From Candidatus Doolittlea endobia (GTDB lineage Bacteria; Pseudomonadota; Gammaproteobacteria; Enterobacterales; Enterobacteriaceae), in NCBI RefSeq assembly GCF_900039485.1, contig NZ_LN999833.1:186001-250000 (forward strand): 64,000 nt of DNA, given 5' to 3'. Under the pieces are notes generated by a model. That model was not told where the DNA came from. It searched no databases and saw only the letters and a program-made list of their open reading frames with translations. The position numbers were made by a program, and so were the translations under genes. Shown piece by piece: positions 1 to 12,519 of the stretch. Within the stretch, counting starts at the first letter, position 1. Each line of letters starts with the position of its first letter.

Positions 1-1703
<1,703 letters not shown>

Positions 1704-2042
1704 AGACAGTTTCTGCAATCCCGTTTCAGAAATGACCGTAAGAGTTTCAGCAGTCTCCTGGTCGTTTCCCGCCGACGCGGAATCTGATAAAAAGAAGGAG
1801 GTGCTGTTATAAGAAGCAAGGCGAAGAAGCTGTGCTTATCCTCAGGATATAAAAGAGCAATTGAGCGTTACTACTTTACTACCTTAATCACCTCCGTATA
1901 CACTCACACGTTTTATAGTCTATAGTATAGGTGAGGCTTTCAACGCTTTTGTATTATTGTTACAATATAAAACAGTGATAGCAATCCATTCCTTAAACAA
2001 GCAGAAGAACAAAAATAGGACTTGTAATGCCTGGCGTTCCTG
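1704..2042. other. Non-coding spacer between priA and rsmA
   Basis: This spacer separates the convergent ends of priA and rsmA. I see no convincing gene. In enterobacteria apaG and apaH follow rsmA and cytR and ftsN follow priA; no readable apaG was found on the minus strand. A lysine-rich stretch near 1780-1860 vaguely recalls FtsN but is too weak to call. No clear terminator was seen. Confidence 0.5.
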
Positions 2043-2861
2043 TTAATTTTGTGAAATAGAGCGTTTCGCTAGTACGTTGGCTAAGCAGCAATAATGCTCA
2101 ACGCTCACATTTTCCGCACGCAGTGTTGCGTCGATGCCTTGCTCTTCCATTTGTTGCGCACTAAAAAGATTATCTAGGCTATTACGCAACGTCTTACGGC
2201 GTTGATTAAACGCCAGTCTGGTCAACATGGCGAGTTTACTCAGATCTTTCACTGGGAATGGCAACGTGGTATAAGGAACCAGCCGTACCACTGCTGATTT
2301 TATTTTTGGTACCGGTCGAAATGAAATAGGCGGGACTTCCAGTACCGGGATGATCTGGCAGTAATACTGGGCCATGACGCTTAACCTGCCGTAGGTCTTG
2401 CTATTTGGACCGGCCACTAATCGGTTGACCACCTCCTTCTGCAGCATGAAATGCATATCGTGTATGGCATTAGTATACCTGAAAAGGTGAAACATGAGCG
2501 ATGTAGAGATGTTATATGGCAAATTACCAAAGATCCGCAATAGCTGTCTCCGTTCAGCAGACAGAGCTGCAAAATCGACCATCATTGCATCCTTTTGCAT
2601 AATATTTACCTTAGACTGTAAAAAAGGATGTCTGCTTAGACGGAAGGCTAGATCGCGATCTAGTTCGATAACAGTTATTTCACCAACGCGTTCCACTACC
2701 GGCTGAGTTAGAGCGCCGAGACCCGGCCCGATTTCTACTATTGCTTGACCTGGCTTCGGATATATAGCGGCAACAACAGCCTCAATGATTGAGCTGTCAT
2801 GTAGAAAGTTCTGGCCGAAACGTTTTCGTGCTAAATATCCTTGGTATACGAGGTTATTCAT
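2043..2861 (-). CDS. rsmA: 16S rRNA dimethyladenosine transferase RsmA (KsgA)
   Basis: RsmA uses S-adenosylmethionine to dimethylate two adjacent adenines near the 3' end of 16S rRNA during 30S maturation. At 272 residues it is the normal length. The SAM-binding loop GPGLGALT (about residues 45-52) and the catalytic NLPYNIST motif (about 113-120) are intact, and the N-terminus [13 protein letters not shown] is canonical. It is the last gene of the lptD-surA-pdxA-rsmA cluster; the gene before it, pdxA, is dead, so rsmA must now be transcribed through about 1 kb of remnant or from a new promoter. It is widely kept in reduced genomes. Confidence 0.97.
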   Translation of the reverse strand: MNNLVYQGYLARKRFGQNFLHDSSIIEAVVAAIYPKPGQAIVEIGPGLGALTQPVVERVGEITVIELDRDLAFRLSRHPFLQSKVNIMQKDAMMVDFAALSAERRQLLRIFGNLPYNISTSLMFHLFRYTNAIHDMHFMLQKEVVNRLVAGPNSKTYGRLSVMAQYYCQIIPVLEVPPISFRPVPKIKSAVVRLVPYTTLPFPVKDLSKLAMLTRLAFNQRRKTLRNSLDNLFSAQQMEEQGIDATLRAENVSVEHYCCLANVLAKRSISQN

Positions 2862-2869
2862 TATAATGC

Positions 2870-3842
2870 TTTATCATATCAATGGAAAAATTAAGTGCCG
2901 CTTTAATACTCCCTGCTCCCGCCTGACCTGATCCGGTTAAGCCCAGCGCGGTACCATGATCGACAGAAATACGAATACAGGGAGAACCCAAGAATAAAAT
3001 TAACCGCCCGGTCGAATTCTTGATACTTTAACCGAAAGACCCTGATCGTGATACATCGCTAGCACCACGTCTGCCTTCTGCAAAGATTTCGATTGAATAA
3101 GATATCAGCGAGCAGAGAACCAACGAGATTATAACCTTTAGCGCGTAGCGTATCCATGGCTGGCGATATCACCTCAATTTCTTCACGGCCCATATGTCCA
3201 CCCTCGCCAGCATGGGGATTCAACCCACAAACGTAAATGCACAGCTGCGCGATGCCGAATAGCTGCTGCAGATTCTGGACCAGAATCGTTATAACGTCAT
3301 CGAGGGACCGTCGAGCGACCGTTTTAGGAGCTGCTAGTAGCGGTAAGTGGGTGGTGGCGTGCATGACACGCAGTCAGTGACCAACGTCATGACGACGCGA
3401 TTACTTCCGTTGCGCCGAGCGAAATATTCAGTAGTATTACCGCTATGCCGTTGTCGTTAATGACGACCTTATGCGCTGAACCTGTGAGTAATGCTGAAAA
3501 TGCAGCGTGAAGGCAGTCCATCATAAAAGCTCGGGCTAGCGTTTCGATCACGTAATAACTATTGGTGTTATTCAGCTGCCGCGACGACTGGTGCAGAGGT
3601 CACAATAGCTAGCACCGTTAGTTCGCCGGATCGCTGCGTGGTGACCGGTTGTTCAGGCCGATAGAGGTTACAGTTTCAACGGCAGCAAGCTGTTTTGCCC
3701 GCATCGTCAACAACGCGGGATCACAGCACAAATAACTAATTCTGCTGGCTACGTCTGTTGGCTAGTTCAGCGACCGACAAGATCCGGACCACTCCCGGCG
3801 AATTCGCCGGGAGTGATAACAATGCGTTGATTTACTGTCCAT
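2870..3842 (-). pseudogene. pdxA: Remnant of pdxA (4-hydroxythreonine-4-phosphate dehydrogenase)
   Basis: PdxA oxidises 4-phosphohydroxythreonine in vitamin B6 synthesis. Pieces are readable in order but in different frames: an N-terminal RIVITPGEFAG segment near 3785-3815, a central block in the 101-codon frame 3364-3059 containing [15 protein letters not shown], and a C-terminal DHGTALG-like piece near 2960. Several frameshifts and stops separate them, so no protein can be made. Its position between surA and rsmA is the enterobacterial one, which supports the assignment. The de novo DXP-dependent B6 route is therefore broken here. Confidence 0.9.
3790..3815. repeat. Perfect 26-bp palindrome inside the pdxA remnant
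   Basis: The two halves, CACTCCCGGCGAA and its exact reverse complement, meet at 3802/3803 and could form an 11-bp stem with an AATT loop. It lies 16 bases downstream of the surA stop but has no following T-run. It falls exactly on the codons for the PdxA N-terminal ITPGEPAG motif, so it is probably ancestral coding sequence made more symmetrical by point mutation. Confidence 0.7.
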
Positions 3843-5127
3843 GGCTATCAAATATTTTCACGTAAGCGGAGGCGCGCTGTTCCTGCATCCAAGTTTCCGC
3901 CTCTTCAGAGAACTTGCGGTTAAATAACAGTCGGTAGGCGCGATCTTTTTGGACTTTGTCGGTATAGTCCGCTTGGCGGGTGTCGATAAGCTGAATTAGA
4001 TGCCAGCCGAAAGAAGAGTGCACTGGCGTACTAATCTCCCCTTTCTTCAGGTGTATTAGCGCGTCGCGGAACGCTGGATCGAAGGCATTATTCGAAATCC
4101 AACCAAGATCGCCGCCCTGATTTGCCGAGTCAGAATCTTCGGACAGCTGTTTGGCGGCGGCAGCGAAGCTGATATCTCCTTTCTTAATTTGTGTAGCGAT
4201 ATCTTCTAACTTAGCATATGTTTGCTGGTTATTCATCATGACCGAAGTACGTAGTAAAATATGGCGTGCATGAACTTCCTTGACTATCACTTTCTGATCG
4301 CCTCCGCGGACGTCGTTAACTTTTAGAATATGAAAGCCAACTCCGGAACGAATTGGGCCGATAATCTTACCTTTCAGAGTACTCTGTAGGCATGTTGCAA
4401 ACAGAGATGGCAGTTCTTTCAATTTTCTCCATCCCATTTCCCCGCCTTTCAACGCCTGAGTATCACCGGAATAAGTCATTACCAACCTGCTGAAGTCGGC
4501 GCCGTTTTTGCTTTGCGCAATAATTGAGGTGGCTAGCGTTTCCGCTTTGTCCAGCTGATCCTGCGTCGAGTGTTCTGGTAACGGAATGAAGATATGGCTG
4601 AGATTAAATTCTGCGCCGTTGCTGGCCTGGATAGTAATCTGTTGCGCAAGAGACTTGATTTCCTGTGGCAAAATAGTAATGCGGCGGCTGACTTCTCTGT
4701 TACGTACTTCGGCAATCAACATCTCTTTTCGGATTTGTGCTCGATAGGCATGATCATCCATACCATCATAGGCCAAGCGGTTGCGAAGCTGATCGAATGG
4801 CATATGGTTTTGGTCGACGATATTATCGATGACCTGATCCAGCTGCTCGTCGCTGATAGTAATGTTATCTTGCTCAGCCAGTTGCAAAATAATGCTATCC
4901 ATAATTAGCAGATTGAGGATCTGTCGGCGTAGTGTCGCGCTGTCCGGCAACTGTTGGTTAGCTTTTTGAGCGCTGTGTCTCACAATAGACAACATATTGT
5001 TCACTTCGCTTTCCAAAACAATGGAATTGTTCACCACGGCGGCAATTTTGTCCACAATCTGCGGTGCCGCGAGCACGCCCTTAGCGCACAGGACGATGCC
5101 AAGGATACATGCTCTCCAATTTTTCAT
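3832..5127 (-). CDS. surA: Periplasmic chaperone and peptidyl-prolyl isomerase SurA
   Basis: SurA escorts unfolded outer-membrane proteins, including LptD, through the periplasm. The 431-residue product has the family length. An N-terminal signal peptide (about residues 1-20, ending VLAAPQ) is followed by the chaperone N-domain and two parvulin-type domains, starting near residues 170 ([10 protein letters not shown]) and 285 ([11 protein letters not shown]), then the C-terminal helix. It lies 66 bases downstream of lptD in the same direction, as in enterobacteria. Keeping surA next to lptD fits a cell that still builds an asymmetric outer membrane. Confidence 0.97.
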   Translation of the reverse strand: MKNWRACILGIVLCAKGVLAAPQIVDKIAAVVNNSIVLESEVNNMLSIVRHSAQKANQQLPDSATLRRQILNLLIMDSIILQLAEQDNITISDEQLDQVIDNIVDQNHMPFDQLRNRLAYDGMDDHAYRAQIRKEMLIAEVRNREVSRRITILPQEIKSLAQQITIQASNGAEFNLSHIFIPLPEHSTQDQLDKAETLATSIIAQSKNGADFSRLVMTYSGDTQALKGGEMGWRKLKELPSLFATCLQSTLKGKIIGPIRSGVGFHILKVNDVRGGDQKVIVKEVHARHILLRTSVMMNNQQTYAKLEDIATQIKKGDISFAAAAKQLSEDSDSANQGGDLGWISNNAFDPAFRDALIHLKKGEISTPVHSSFGWHLIQLIDTRQADYTDKVQKDRAYRLLFNRKFSEEAETWMQEQRASAYVKIFDSHGQ

Positions 5128-5192
5128 AATGATTCCAGATATATCAACTGTATATGAGGGTTAAGTTCAATGTTTACGTCGAGACTGTAACT

Positions 5193-7547
5193 CTAAAATA
5201 TCCGCTGATAGGGCAATATACTGGAGGCTAGCATCATCTTGTTCGCACCCAAATTATAATTGTTGCTCAAACCGCGTAACTCAATATTAAGCGACACTTT
5301 ATTGTTGTACTGGCTTAAGTTGCCCGTTTTGTTCCAGTCGGTCATCTTCCGTTCATAGCCCACGTTGATAGACCAGCAGCAAGTGTTATATTGTAAAGCG
5401 ACAAGTTGGTCTCTCGGCTGATTTGCTTTCGTGTCATAATGATACGCCCCAATCAGCGACCAACGGTCTGCAAACGACCAACTTCCGATTACTCCCACTT
5501 GCGAAATACCATGCTGAAAGCTGCGACGGTTTTTTATATCAAATAACATCTGCGTAATATATGACTGACTTGCGTAACGGTAATTTAATTGTAAAATGTG
5601 GTTTTCATCTCTTTTGTACTCAAGTACCGTATTACACAACGCAACGCTGCTAAGCCTAGATTCATATTGCAGGCTGCCGCGAATCCTCCACTGATTGCTG
5701 ATACGCCAGTCGCTATCCCCTGCCAATACCACGATGCCAGTATTATTATAATCATTCCAGTCGCCTGTAATATCACCGGTACGGGGCCGCAAAAAGTAGT
5801 AGATTTGACCCACGGAAGCGTTAAATCGTTCTACGTGTTGATCATCATAAATACGGGTAGTGATACCTCCCGCTAATTGGTTAGAAGAGGAGATGCGGTC
5901 CAGACCACTGTAAATTCGATCGCGGAATAAAGCAGTATAGTCAGTTTGCAAGACGGTGGAGTCATAAACGCCGATATCGTTTTGGTTTCGATAAGGCACA
6001 AATAGATACTGCAGGCGCGGTTCCAGTGTCTGCGTGTAGTTCGGTGCATAATCTATATCACGCTCGAACAACATCTTGCCTTCAGTCTTGAACTGCGGCA
6101 ATACGCGGTTTACCGCGCTTTTCAGATAACGGCGTGTATCTGTGCTGACATTGTTCCTGTCAATATTTTTTTGCTGATAATACGTTGCCATTAGTTTAGT
6201 TTCAGTATTGAAACTACTCCAACGGTTCACTAGCGGAAAGTAAAGCGTAGGTTCGATGTGTAATCGGATCGCTTCAGGGGAACTGTTGTGAATATTGGTA
6301 AATTTAGCCGCTTGACTGAATATTTTGAAATTAAACGGACCAACATCGTTTTTATAGTAAGTTACATCAAGTTGAGGAACAACACGATAAGCGTTACTAC
6401 TATTAGTATTAAAGACCTGGAACTGTTTATACGACAAGGCGGCTTCCCAGTTCTTGTCGGCATAGCTGAAACAGAATTTCTGCGTAGCGTAACCGTCGGT
6501 GGTGTTACCGTATTTGGAATCTAAATCATTAAAGTAGTAAAAATCACTGACTTTAGTATAATCAAAGTTGAAACGCCACACCTTATTCAGGATTCCATTA
6601 TGGCGCCAGTAGAACACCCAACGATCACGATCACCGTCGATCGCTTGTTTGTTTTTGTGCAACCGATCTTTAAGAAGCCAGTCAAATGCCACCAGTCCCT
6701 CCCCAGGAGTGGTGAGGTAGCGGAGCTCGGTCTGAATCTGGATACCGTGTTGACTCATGTAATTCGACGTGATCGTGGCGTCATAATTCGGCGCCAGATT
6801 TAGGTAATATGGCGCAATAAACTCGAATCCATTATTGCTACCGTATTTGGCATGAGGAATAAGAAAGCCGGCATGGCGTTTGTTGCCGACCGGAATTGTT
6901 AAATATGGGCTGTAAAATACCGGTACGTTGCTGATTTTAAAGTATGCGTTCCAAATTTCAGCGACTTCCTTTTTGCGGTCGTGAATAATCTCTGATCCCA
7001 TAATACTCCAACTATCGTCCCCGGGTAAACACGACGTGAAACTGCCGTTTTCCAATACCGTATAACGGTTATTTCCGCGCTGTTTCATGTTATCGGCGTT
7101 GCCGCGGCCTTGCCGTCCAACCATCTGGTAATTACCCTGATAGACGTCAGTGTCTTTAGTATTAAGATTGGACCAGGCTTTTGGTCCCTGCAGCTTGATC
7201 GAATTACTGAAATAATTGACATGTCCTGTAGCAGTGACGGTACGCAGCGATGTGTTGTTCTGCGCCTGGAATTGCGTGAGCTGCACTTCATCTGCAGTGA
7301 GAGTGCTGTTGCCTTGTTTAATATCTACGTTGCCACTAAAGAACATATATTCGGGATAATTAGCTACAACTTTATCAGCCTGGATATGCACCGGAAATGA
7401 ATTAGCATCGCCGATGATCAGAGGTTTAGTATAGGCCGGTACGCTCAATAGACATTGACCCACTAGATCGGGAAACGCTTGTCGGCTATAAAGAGCGGAT
7501 CCAATAAGGCTGGTTAAAAATATGAGTAAACATTTTTTTATGAGCAT
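5193..7547 (-). CDS. lptD: LPS-assembly outer-membrane protein LptD
   Basis: LptD forms the outer-membrane barrel that, with LptE, inserts lipopolysaccharide into the outer leaflet. The reading frame is open from 7598, but I place the start at the ATG at 7547 because the signal peptide MLIKKCLLIFLTSLIG begins there. The N-terminal OstA/LptA-like domain is followed by the large beta-barrel. All four cysteines that form the maturation disulfides are present: one in GQCLLSVP, one in SFTSCLPGD and the adjacent pair in YNTCCWS near the C-terminus. At 784 residues it equals the E. coli length. The dead djlA is divergent upstream. Confidence 0.97.
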   Translation of the reverse strand: MLIKKCLLIFLTSLIGSALYSRQAFPDLVGQCLLSVPAYTKPLIIGDANSFPVHIQADKVVANYPEYMFFSGNVDIKQGNSTLTADEVQLTQFQAQNNTSLRTVTATGHVNYFSNSIKLQGPKAWSNLNTKDTDVYQGNYQMVGRQGRGNADNMKQRGNNRYTVLENGSFTSCLPGDDSWSIMGSEIIHDRKKEVAEIWNAYFKISNVPVFYSPYLTIPVGNKRHAGFLIPHAKYGSNNGFEFIAPYYLNLAPNYDATITSNYMSQHGIQIQTELRYLTTPGEGLVAFDWLLKDRLHKNKQAIDGDRDRWVFYWRHNGILNKVWRFNFDYTKVSDFYYFNDLDSKYGNTTDGYATQKFCFSYADKNWEAALSYKQFQVFNTNSSNAYRVVPQLDVTYYKNDVGPFNFKIFSQAAKFTNIHNSSPEAIRLHIEPTLYFPLVNRWSSFNTETKLMATYYQQKNIDRNNVSTDTRRYLKSAVNRVLPQFKTEGKMLFERDIDYAPNYTQTLEPRLQYLFVPYRNQNDIGVYDSTVLQTDYTALFRDRIYSGLDRISSSNQLAGGITTRIYDDQHVERFNASVGQIYYFLRPRTGDITGDWNDYNNTGIVVLAGDSDWRISNQWRIRGSLQYESRLSSVALCNTVLEYKRDENHILQLNYRYASQSYITQMLFDIKNRRSFQHGISQVGVIGSWSFADRWSLIGAYHYDTKANQPRDQLVALQYNTCCWSINVGYERKMTDWNKTGNLSQYNNKVSLNIELRGLSNNYNLGANKMMLASSILPYQRIF

Positions 7548-7694
7548 TTTAGATGTCCAGTCATCCAAAGTTCGTCTCGGCAAACGGGCAGAAAGCATAT
7601 CGCTTGCTAGCGTGCGCCAATGCTAAATTCTGCCGTTTCTTCTCGCGCCGTTAGGCTTAGCATGAAATGGTAAGTATGATGAATTGAGGAGTAT

Positions 7695-8478
7695 ATGCGT
7701 TATTGGGGTAAGTTGTTAGGCGTTATTTTGGCTATCTTGGTGAGCGGCGGTTTGTTGAGCGTGATTCTAGGGCTATTAATAGGCCATATAGTAGACAAAG
7801 CACGGGTCGCCCCGTGACAGGTTCTAGTTATTTTTTAGGTCAACAAACCAGGAAAAACGTTTTTTCCGTACCACATTGCAGGTGATGGGTCATTTAATTA
7901 AATCTAAAGGACGGGTTACTGCGGTAGATATCGTGAGCGCCAACAGGCTGATGACACAGATGCAGCTTAGTGATGCGCTAACAAGCGCCGCGCAGGAGCG
8001 CATTTCGCACAGGTAAAGAACGCGATTTTTCACTACGCAATCGGTTGCGTGAGTTTCGAAAGATCTGCTTTGGTCGTTTCGACCTTATTCGTATGTTTTT
8101 AGAAATTCAGATCCAGACCGTTTTCATCGATGGATTTCTGCATCCTAACGAACGGCAGGTGTTATACATTATCGCTGAAGAGTTAAGCATCAGCCGTAAG
8201 CCAGTTCAAACAGTTTCTCAGCATGATAGAGGGATACGCGTTGTTTGCCGGACAGCAGGAATCTTATCATAGCGGATATCGTCAGACCGACTTTAGAAGA
8301 CGCTTGCAAAGTGCTCGGCGTTAGCCCACAGGGCGATGGCCCTACGGTGAAGCGCACCTATCGCAAACTGATAAGCGAGCATCATCCCGACAAACTAGTA
8401 GCAACAGGCTTACCACCAGAGACGATGGAGATTGCCAAGCAGAGAGCTCAGGCGATTCAGCAAGCCTTGATTTGCTGA
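7695..8478 (+). pseudogene. djlA: Remnant of djlA (membrane-anchored J-domain co-chaperone)
   Basis: The start is still good: a GAGGA ribosome site, an ATG at 7695 and an intact first transmembrane segment (residues 1-33 or so, ending GLLIGHIVDKAR), but a stop follows near 7816. The middle TerB-like region is readable from about 8045 ([14 protein letters not shown]) and the J domain with its HPD triad (SEHHPDKL) near 8370-8400, each in a different frame. The C-terminus stops early at QQALIC. DjlA normally stimulates DnaK in the rcs envelope response. Placement next to lptD is the enterobacterial order. Confidence 0.9.
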
Positions 8479-8900
8479 GCGAGAGAAAGGATTTCGCTAA
8501 GTAGCGTACATGCTGGCAAATAGTTAACCGTAGATGCAGACATTGTAGTTTTGCGCGGCTTGTGCTTGCGAAACTTTCACTACAGCTTTAAATCCGCCTT
8601 AATATTGACCACCATAACGTACGTATCCTGAAAGATATAAGGGTATATAGACAGGAGAATTATGAGGGATGAGCAAGAAGTCTTTCATGGTGTCAACGCA
8701 GCACATAGCCTGTGATGCTGATTCCAGCTAGAAGATACGCCGGCAGCGTGCATTGTCGTTGTCTATATCATCCAATGACTATATTTACTTATTACATGAT
8801 GAGTCCAACAAAACTTTATTTGGAAGTCAGGCAAAAAGATTATACTTGATATTCCTCTTTTTTAGATCGTCGAGTTAGTTAGCTGAGTTAGGAGAAGCGG
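8479..8900. other. Non-coding spacer upstream of glyA
   Basis: No gene could be identified in these 420 bases. A GGAG-preceded ATG near 8661 opens only about 19 codons. The last bases before glyA hold its ribosome-binding site (TTAGGAGAAG). The glyA promoter presumably lies here but no confident -35/-10 pair was picked out. Confidence 0.5.
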
Positions 8901-10154
8901 ATGTTAAAACGTGATATGAATATTGCGGATTATGATGCCGAATTGTGGCAAGCAATGGAGCAAGAAGTAGTACGCCAAGAAGAGCATATTGAACTAATTG
9001 CATCTGAAAACTACACTAGTCCGCGTGTTATGCAAGCGCAGGGTTCACAACTAACGAATAAGTATGCTGAAGGCTACCCTGGTAAGCGCTACTACGGCGG
9101 ATGCAGATATGTCGATATAGTAGAGCAATTAGCTATCGATCGTGCCAAAACTCTGTTTGGCGCCGATTATGTCAACGTCCAACCTCACTCTGGCTCCCAG
9201 GCCAACTTCGCAGTTTATACTACATTATTACAGCCGGGCGATGTGATATTGGGTATGCACTTGACACACGGCGGCCATTTAACTCATGGTTCTTCAGTTA
9301 ACTTCTCTGGCAAACTGTATAATGTTATTTCTTACGGCGTTGATGAGAGCGGTTATCTTGATTATGACCAGTTAGCTGAGATAGCGAAAACTCATAAGCC
9401 AAAAATGATCATCGGCGGTTCTTCAGCTTACGCTGGCATAGTGGACTGGGCAAGGATGCGACAAATTGCCGATAGCATCAGTGCTTATCTGTTTGTAGAT
9501 ATGGCACACGTGGCAGGTCTTATTGCTGTTGGCGTGCATCCAAATCCGATTCCTCATGCCCATGTTGTGACTACAACCACCCACAAAACACTGGCCGGAC
9601 CACGCGGTGGCTTAATCTTGGCCAAAGGCGGTAGCGAAAAACTATATAAAAAACTGAATTCTGCCGTATTCCCAGGCACTCAAGGTGGCCCATTGATGCA
9701 TGTGATTGCCGCTAAGGCAGTTGCGCTAAAAGAAGCGATGGAGCCAGCATTTAAAACCTATCAGAAGCAGGTAACTAAAAACGCTAAAGCCATGGTAGAG
9801 GTTTTTTTGTCACGCGGTTTTAAAGTCATCTCTAGAGCTACCGAAAATCACCTCTTCCTGCTGGATTTGGTGGATAAGAATTTGACCGGAAAAGAAGCAG
9901 ATGTGGCTCTTGGCCGTGCTAATATTACCGTTAATAAAAACAGCATTCCTAATGATCCGAATAGCCCATTCGTCACCTCCGGAGTGCGTATCGGTACACC
10001 GGCGGTGACGCGTCGCGGGTTTATCGAGGCTGATGTGCGAGATTTAGCGGGCTGGATGTGCGACATATTAGACAATATTCATGACGATGCCATGATCGAG
10101 CGTACGAAGAAAAAAGTTCTGGATATCTGTATCCAGTATCCTGTCTACACGTAA
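8901..10154 (+). CDS. glyA: Serine hydroxymethyltransferase
   Basis: GlyA is the PLP enzyme that converts serine and tetrahydrofolate to glycine and 5,10-methylene-THF, the main cytosolic source of one-carbon units. The 417-residue length matches the family. The PLP-binding lysine sits in [14 protein letters not shown] (about residues 225-238), and the N-terminal [10 protein letters not shown] folate/PLP-site motif is intact. A strong TTAGGAGAAG ribosome site precedes the ATG. The gene stands alone between degraded segments. Because folP is dead in this same window, the tetrahydrofolate it needs, and the one needed by fmt, must come from outside or from folate salvage. Confidence 0.98.
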   Translation: MLKRDMNIADYDAELWQAMEQEVVRQEEHIELIASENYTSPRVMQAQGSQLTNKYAEGYPGKRYYGGCRYVDIVEQLAIDRAKTLFGADYVNVQPHSGSQANFAVYTTLLQPGDVILGMHLTHGGHLTHGSSVNFSGKLYNVISYGVDESGYLDYDQLAEIAKTHKPKMIIGGSSAYAGIVDWARMRQIADSISAYLFVDMAHVAGLIAVGVHPNPIPHAHVVTTTTHKTLAGPRGGLILAKGGSEKLYKKLNSAVFPGTQGGPLMHVIAAKAVALKEAMEPAFKTYQKQVTKNAKAMVEVFLSRGFKVISRATENHLFLLDLVDKNLTGKEADVALGRANITVNKNSIPNDPNSPFVTSGVRIGTPAVTRRGFIEADVRDLAGWMCDILDNIHDDAMIERTKKKVLDICIQYPVYT

Positions 10155-10439
10155 TGATCAAGCAGGGCCAGTTTTTTTGGCTGGATCTCTACTCTGTCAA
10201 TTGGCGCGGCGGTAAGAGCCAGTAGCATTTGATATTTAGCGTCAACGGCATTAACTTTTATTTTAGTTTGCGCTGCCTTGTCGAGACATTAGATAAGTGA
10301 TAACAGCATCTGATTGAGTCTGATGCGTCGGTGTAGTCAGGATCGGCAAAATGAGGATACCGTGATTTCCTACACATGCTTTTAAAAGTGACCCAGATTA
10401 CTGATAGTAGTGTATGATCTAATAATTTTCTCATGCACC

Positions 10440-10690
10440 ATTGCAATGGTTATTCGACATCGGGAGCTCAACATTGCATCTTCAAACTGTATTTGAAACA
10501 TTACAATGTTATTTTCGCTTATGCATAAAACTACCATTAATGTGGTAATCCATAATTTTAGATGCAGAGGACAATGCACGAATATCAAGCACTAACATAA
10601 GCTTCTTACTCGTAAAACTATTTTCTTTTTAGAATTAAAACGATGGATGACAAAATCATTGGATTATACATGTTTACCAGTAATTTGAGT
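10440..10690. repeat. Dispersed repeat R1, copy 1
   Basis: Both conserved blocks of the family are present. Block 2 is inverted (about 10470-10520, ACTGTATTTGAAACATTACA) and closely matches 52930-52975. Block 1 is direct (10600-10690, with CTCGTAAAACTATTTTC, GATGACAAAATCATT and a decayed form of the ATCAGTAAATCTGAGTCA end). The block arrangement differs from the copy at 47.7 kb, suggesting rearrangement. Confidence 0.5.
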
Positions 10691-11186
10691 CACGATGGAG
10701 CTTAATCGCTGATGTTGCTTTGTCAATAAACAGCACGTACTGACGTTATGTATCAGTAATATAGATGATCTTTGTGTACTTGCCAGAGATGGCGCTCTTA
10801 TTGCTCACTTCAATAAAAACACGTCACAGCGAGTTGATTCGACAAAACCCTAAGGTTAGCAGGAACATTACACAACGTTAGAAAACAGTGTCGTTCATCA
10901 AAGGTGCACCGTACTTCAGTATCATCATCTGTCTGGAGAGTGAGGAAGAACGACTGGCGAGTCATTACTACTATCATTGCATTTCCCCTGAGCAAAACAA
11001 TATCTTCTCGGCTTTAGTAACTGGATCTCCTGGAGTTACAAATGCGACAATACGCTGAGATTTGACAAGAAATTACGTTGGCAACGGGAAACATCCTTTA
11101 CCATCTGCAACTGGATTAATATATTGTATCGCGCTGCTGCTTTTCAGCACCTGCTAGAAGCAATGACTGAAGCATGGAATGTATAT

Positions 11187-11265
11187 GAAAACTATGCGAC
11201 TATCTTTTCTATTTTTGTTTGCCTAAAAAAAGAATAACCAATGCCATCTTTAATTTCTAACGATA
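11187..11265 (+). repeat. Dispersed repeat R2, copy 1
   Basis: This copy contains the core AAAAAGAATAACCAATGCC followed by a T-rich tail. The same core recurs at 44125-44190 on this strand and inverted at 24221-24290 and 27171-27240. All four lie in dead DNA. Confidence 0.55.
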
Positions 11266-11399
11266 ATCTATTGTATTTTTAGTTCATCTCGGCCGGTCTA
11301 AAAATCCCACGCCACTAGCAGCCACGAGAACAACTACATCCGCACCCTATCATAATGCTAGTAGTCACATTAGCCATCATTAAGTTTCAGGCAACCCGT

Positions 11400-12310
11400 C
11401 TTTGCTTAAGGAGAAAGGCTCGATCTTGGATTTCCATGTGCCCGTTTCACGATTTACCCAAAATACTATTTTGGGTAGTATAGCCCCTTATGCTCGATTT
11501 TTCATGGCATCATCGGTAATGATAGCAGCTGGTCCGCTTCTGATAAAAGTGCAGCATTTGCTGTGGAGGTGGCGTCCACTAGAAGTGGCAATCATGACCT
11601 TATTGCTATTATTGCTATTTATTCTGCTAGTATCGATTCAGATAAGCACGATTATTGATAATAGTGCTTTCTAGTTACCTGGGCTACATAGACTTAGCGG
11701 CTAACTTTGCCAGATCTTATCTGTCTGCAGGATGTAGACTAAAAACTTTATCTCCTATAATAATCGCTGATTTCCGGCGATAGCACATTTGTAAAATGAA
11801 CACAGTCCAACCCTCTGCCAACTGGTTTGTTTGATTAGATAGTTAACTTAAGCAATCTCTCTACACCGCGGATTAATGATTTTATTCAGTTTCTTACTAT
11901 ATTTGCAATCTTGGGATGACAATGCGGCATTTTGCCATATGTTTAAGCACAGAACGTGGCGACGCATTGGTTCTGCTGGCAGTGCAAGCTATTCTGACGG
12001 TCGCGTTGTGCAGTACTGACCAAGATTGTGCAATCTGTGTTGGGTGAAATCAGTCTAGCGATCACCGACATTCTATTGGCGACTGCCTGATCGTAATCAT
12101 GTTTATATTATGTTCATCTATTTAGGATGGATTTTATTGGTATGGTGTGTGTAAATAATATTATCCTACGAGCAATATTCATCTATATAGTGGTCAATGT
12201 GCCGATGCTATTAGTGTTGTTTGGCGTATTAGGGGCTTACCAGCTTTCAGAAAGACCGTCTTTACCTCCCGGTACTATAAAAGCAGATACTTTCAACTAT
12301 GATTTTCTTT
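11400..12310 (+). pseudogene. ydiK: Remnant of ydiK (AI-2E family transporter)
   Basis: YdiK is a polytopic inner-membrane protein of the AI-2E exporter/PerM family with no settled substrate. Readable pieces follow the family order: an N-terminal membrane block at 11402-11674 (matching the PLLIKVQHLLW and MTLLLLLLFI region), a middle RHFAICLSTERGD piece near 11927-11990, the VNNIILRAIFIYIV...LVLFGVLG block at 12127-12240, and a frameshifted tail after it. Stops and frameshifts lie between the blocks and a large central part is missing. No other member of its usual neighbourhood is visible. Confidence 0.75.
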
Positions 12311-12519
12311 AAAACTAATAATAAAAAATGAGAAATCAGCCTTACAAGATCTTAGTCGCGCGTGAATAATAACGACAACGCTCACGATGACTAAAATAGC
12401 AAACTCGGAGTAGAAGTGTCGAAGAGCTAGGGCTACTGGCGTAAACTTATAGCGCAGCAGATCTACGATGCCGGCATTATAAGTTTATTATGTACCTAGT
12501 TCGCTATACTGTTGGCGTA

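Larger units (their letters stand above)
10155..11399. other. Long eroded stretch after glyA
   Basis: Over 1.2 kb with no supported gene. Open frames here are short and overlap on both strands. It does contain a copy of the dispersed R1 repeat (10440-10690) and a copy of the R2 repeat (11187-11265), listed separately. A weak GGCCAG/CTGG element after the glyA stop (about 10166-10187) is not a convincing terminator. Confidence 0.5.

Noticed and set aside
1740-1870. Possible ftsN relic after priA
   Set aside because: Only a vague run of similarity to the KKEE...RWRYIKELE region; too weak to claim.
3790-3815. Strong hairpin as a surA terminator
   Set aside because: It has no T-run and coincides with the PdxA ITPGEPAG codons, so it is better explained as coding relic.
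10166-10187. glyA terminator
   Set aside because: Only a 4-bp complementarity around a T-run; not a convincing stem.
12310-12519. iscU remnant after iscS
   Set aside because: No IscU motif such as the CGD or CGSA region could be read; only the relic of the iscS tail is visible.
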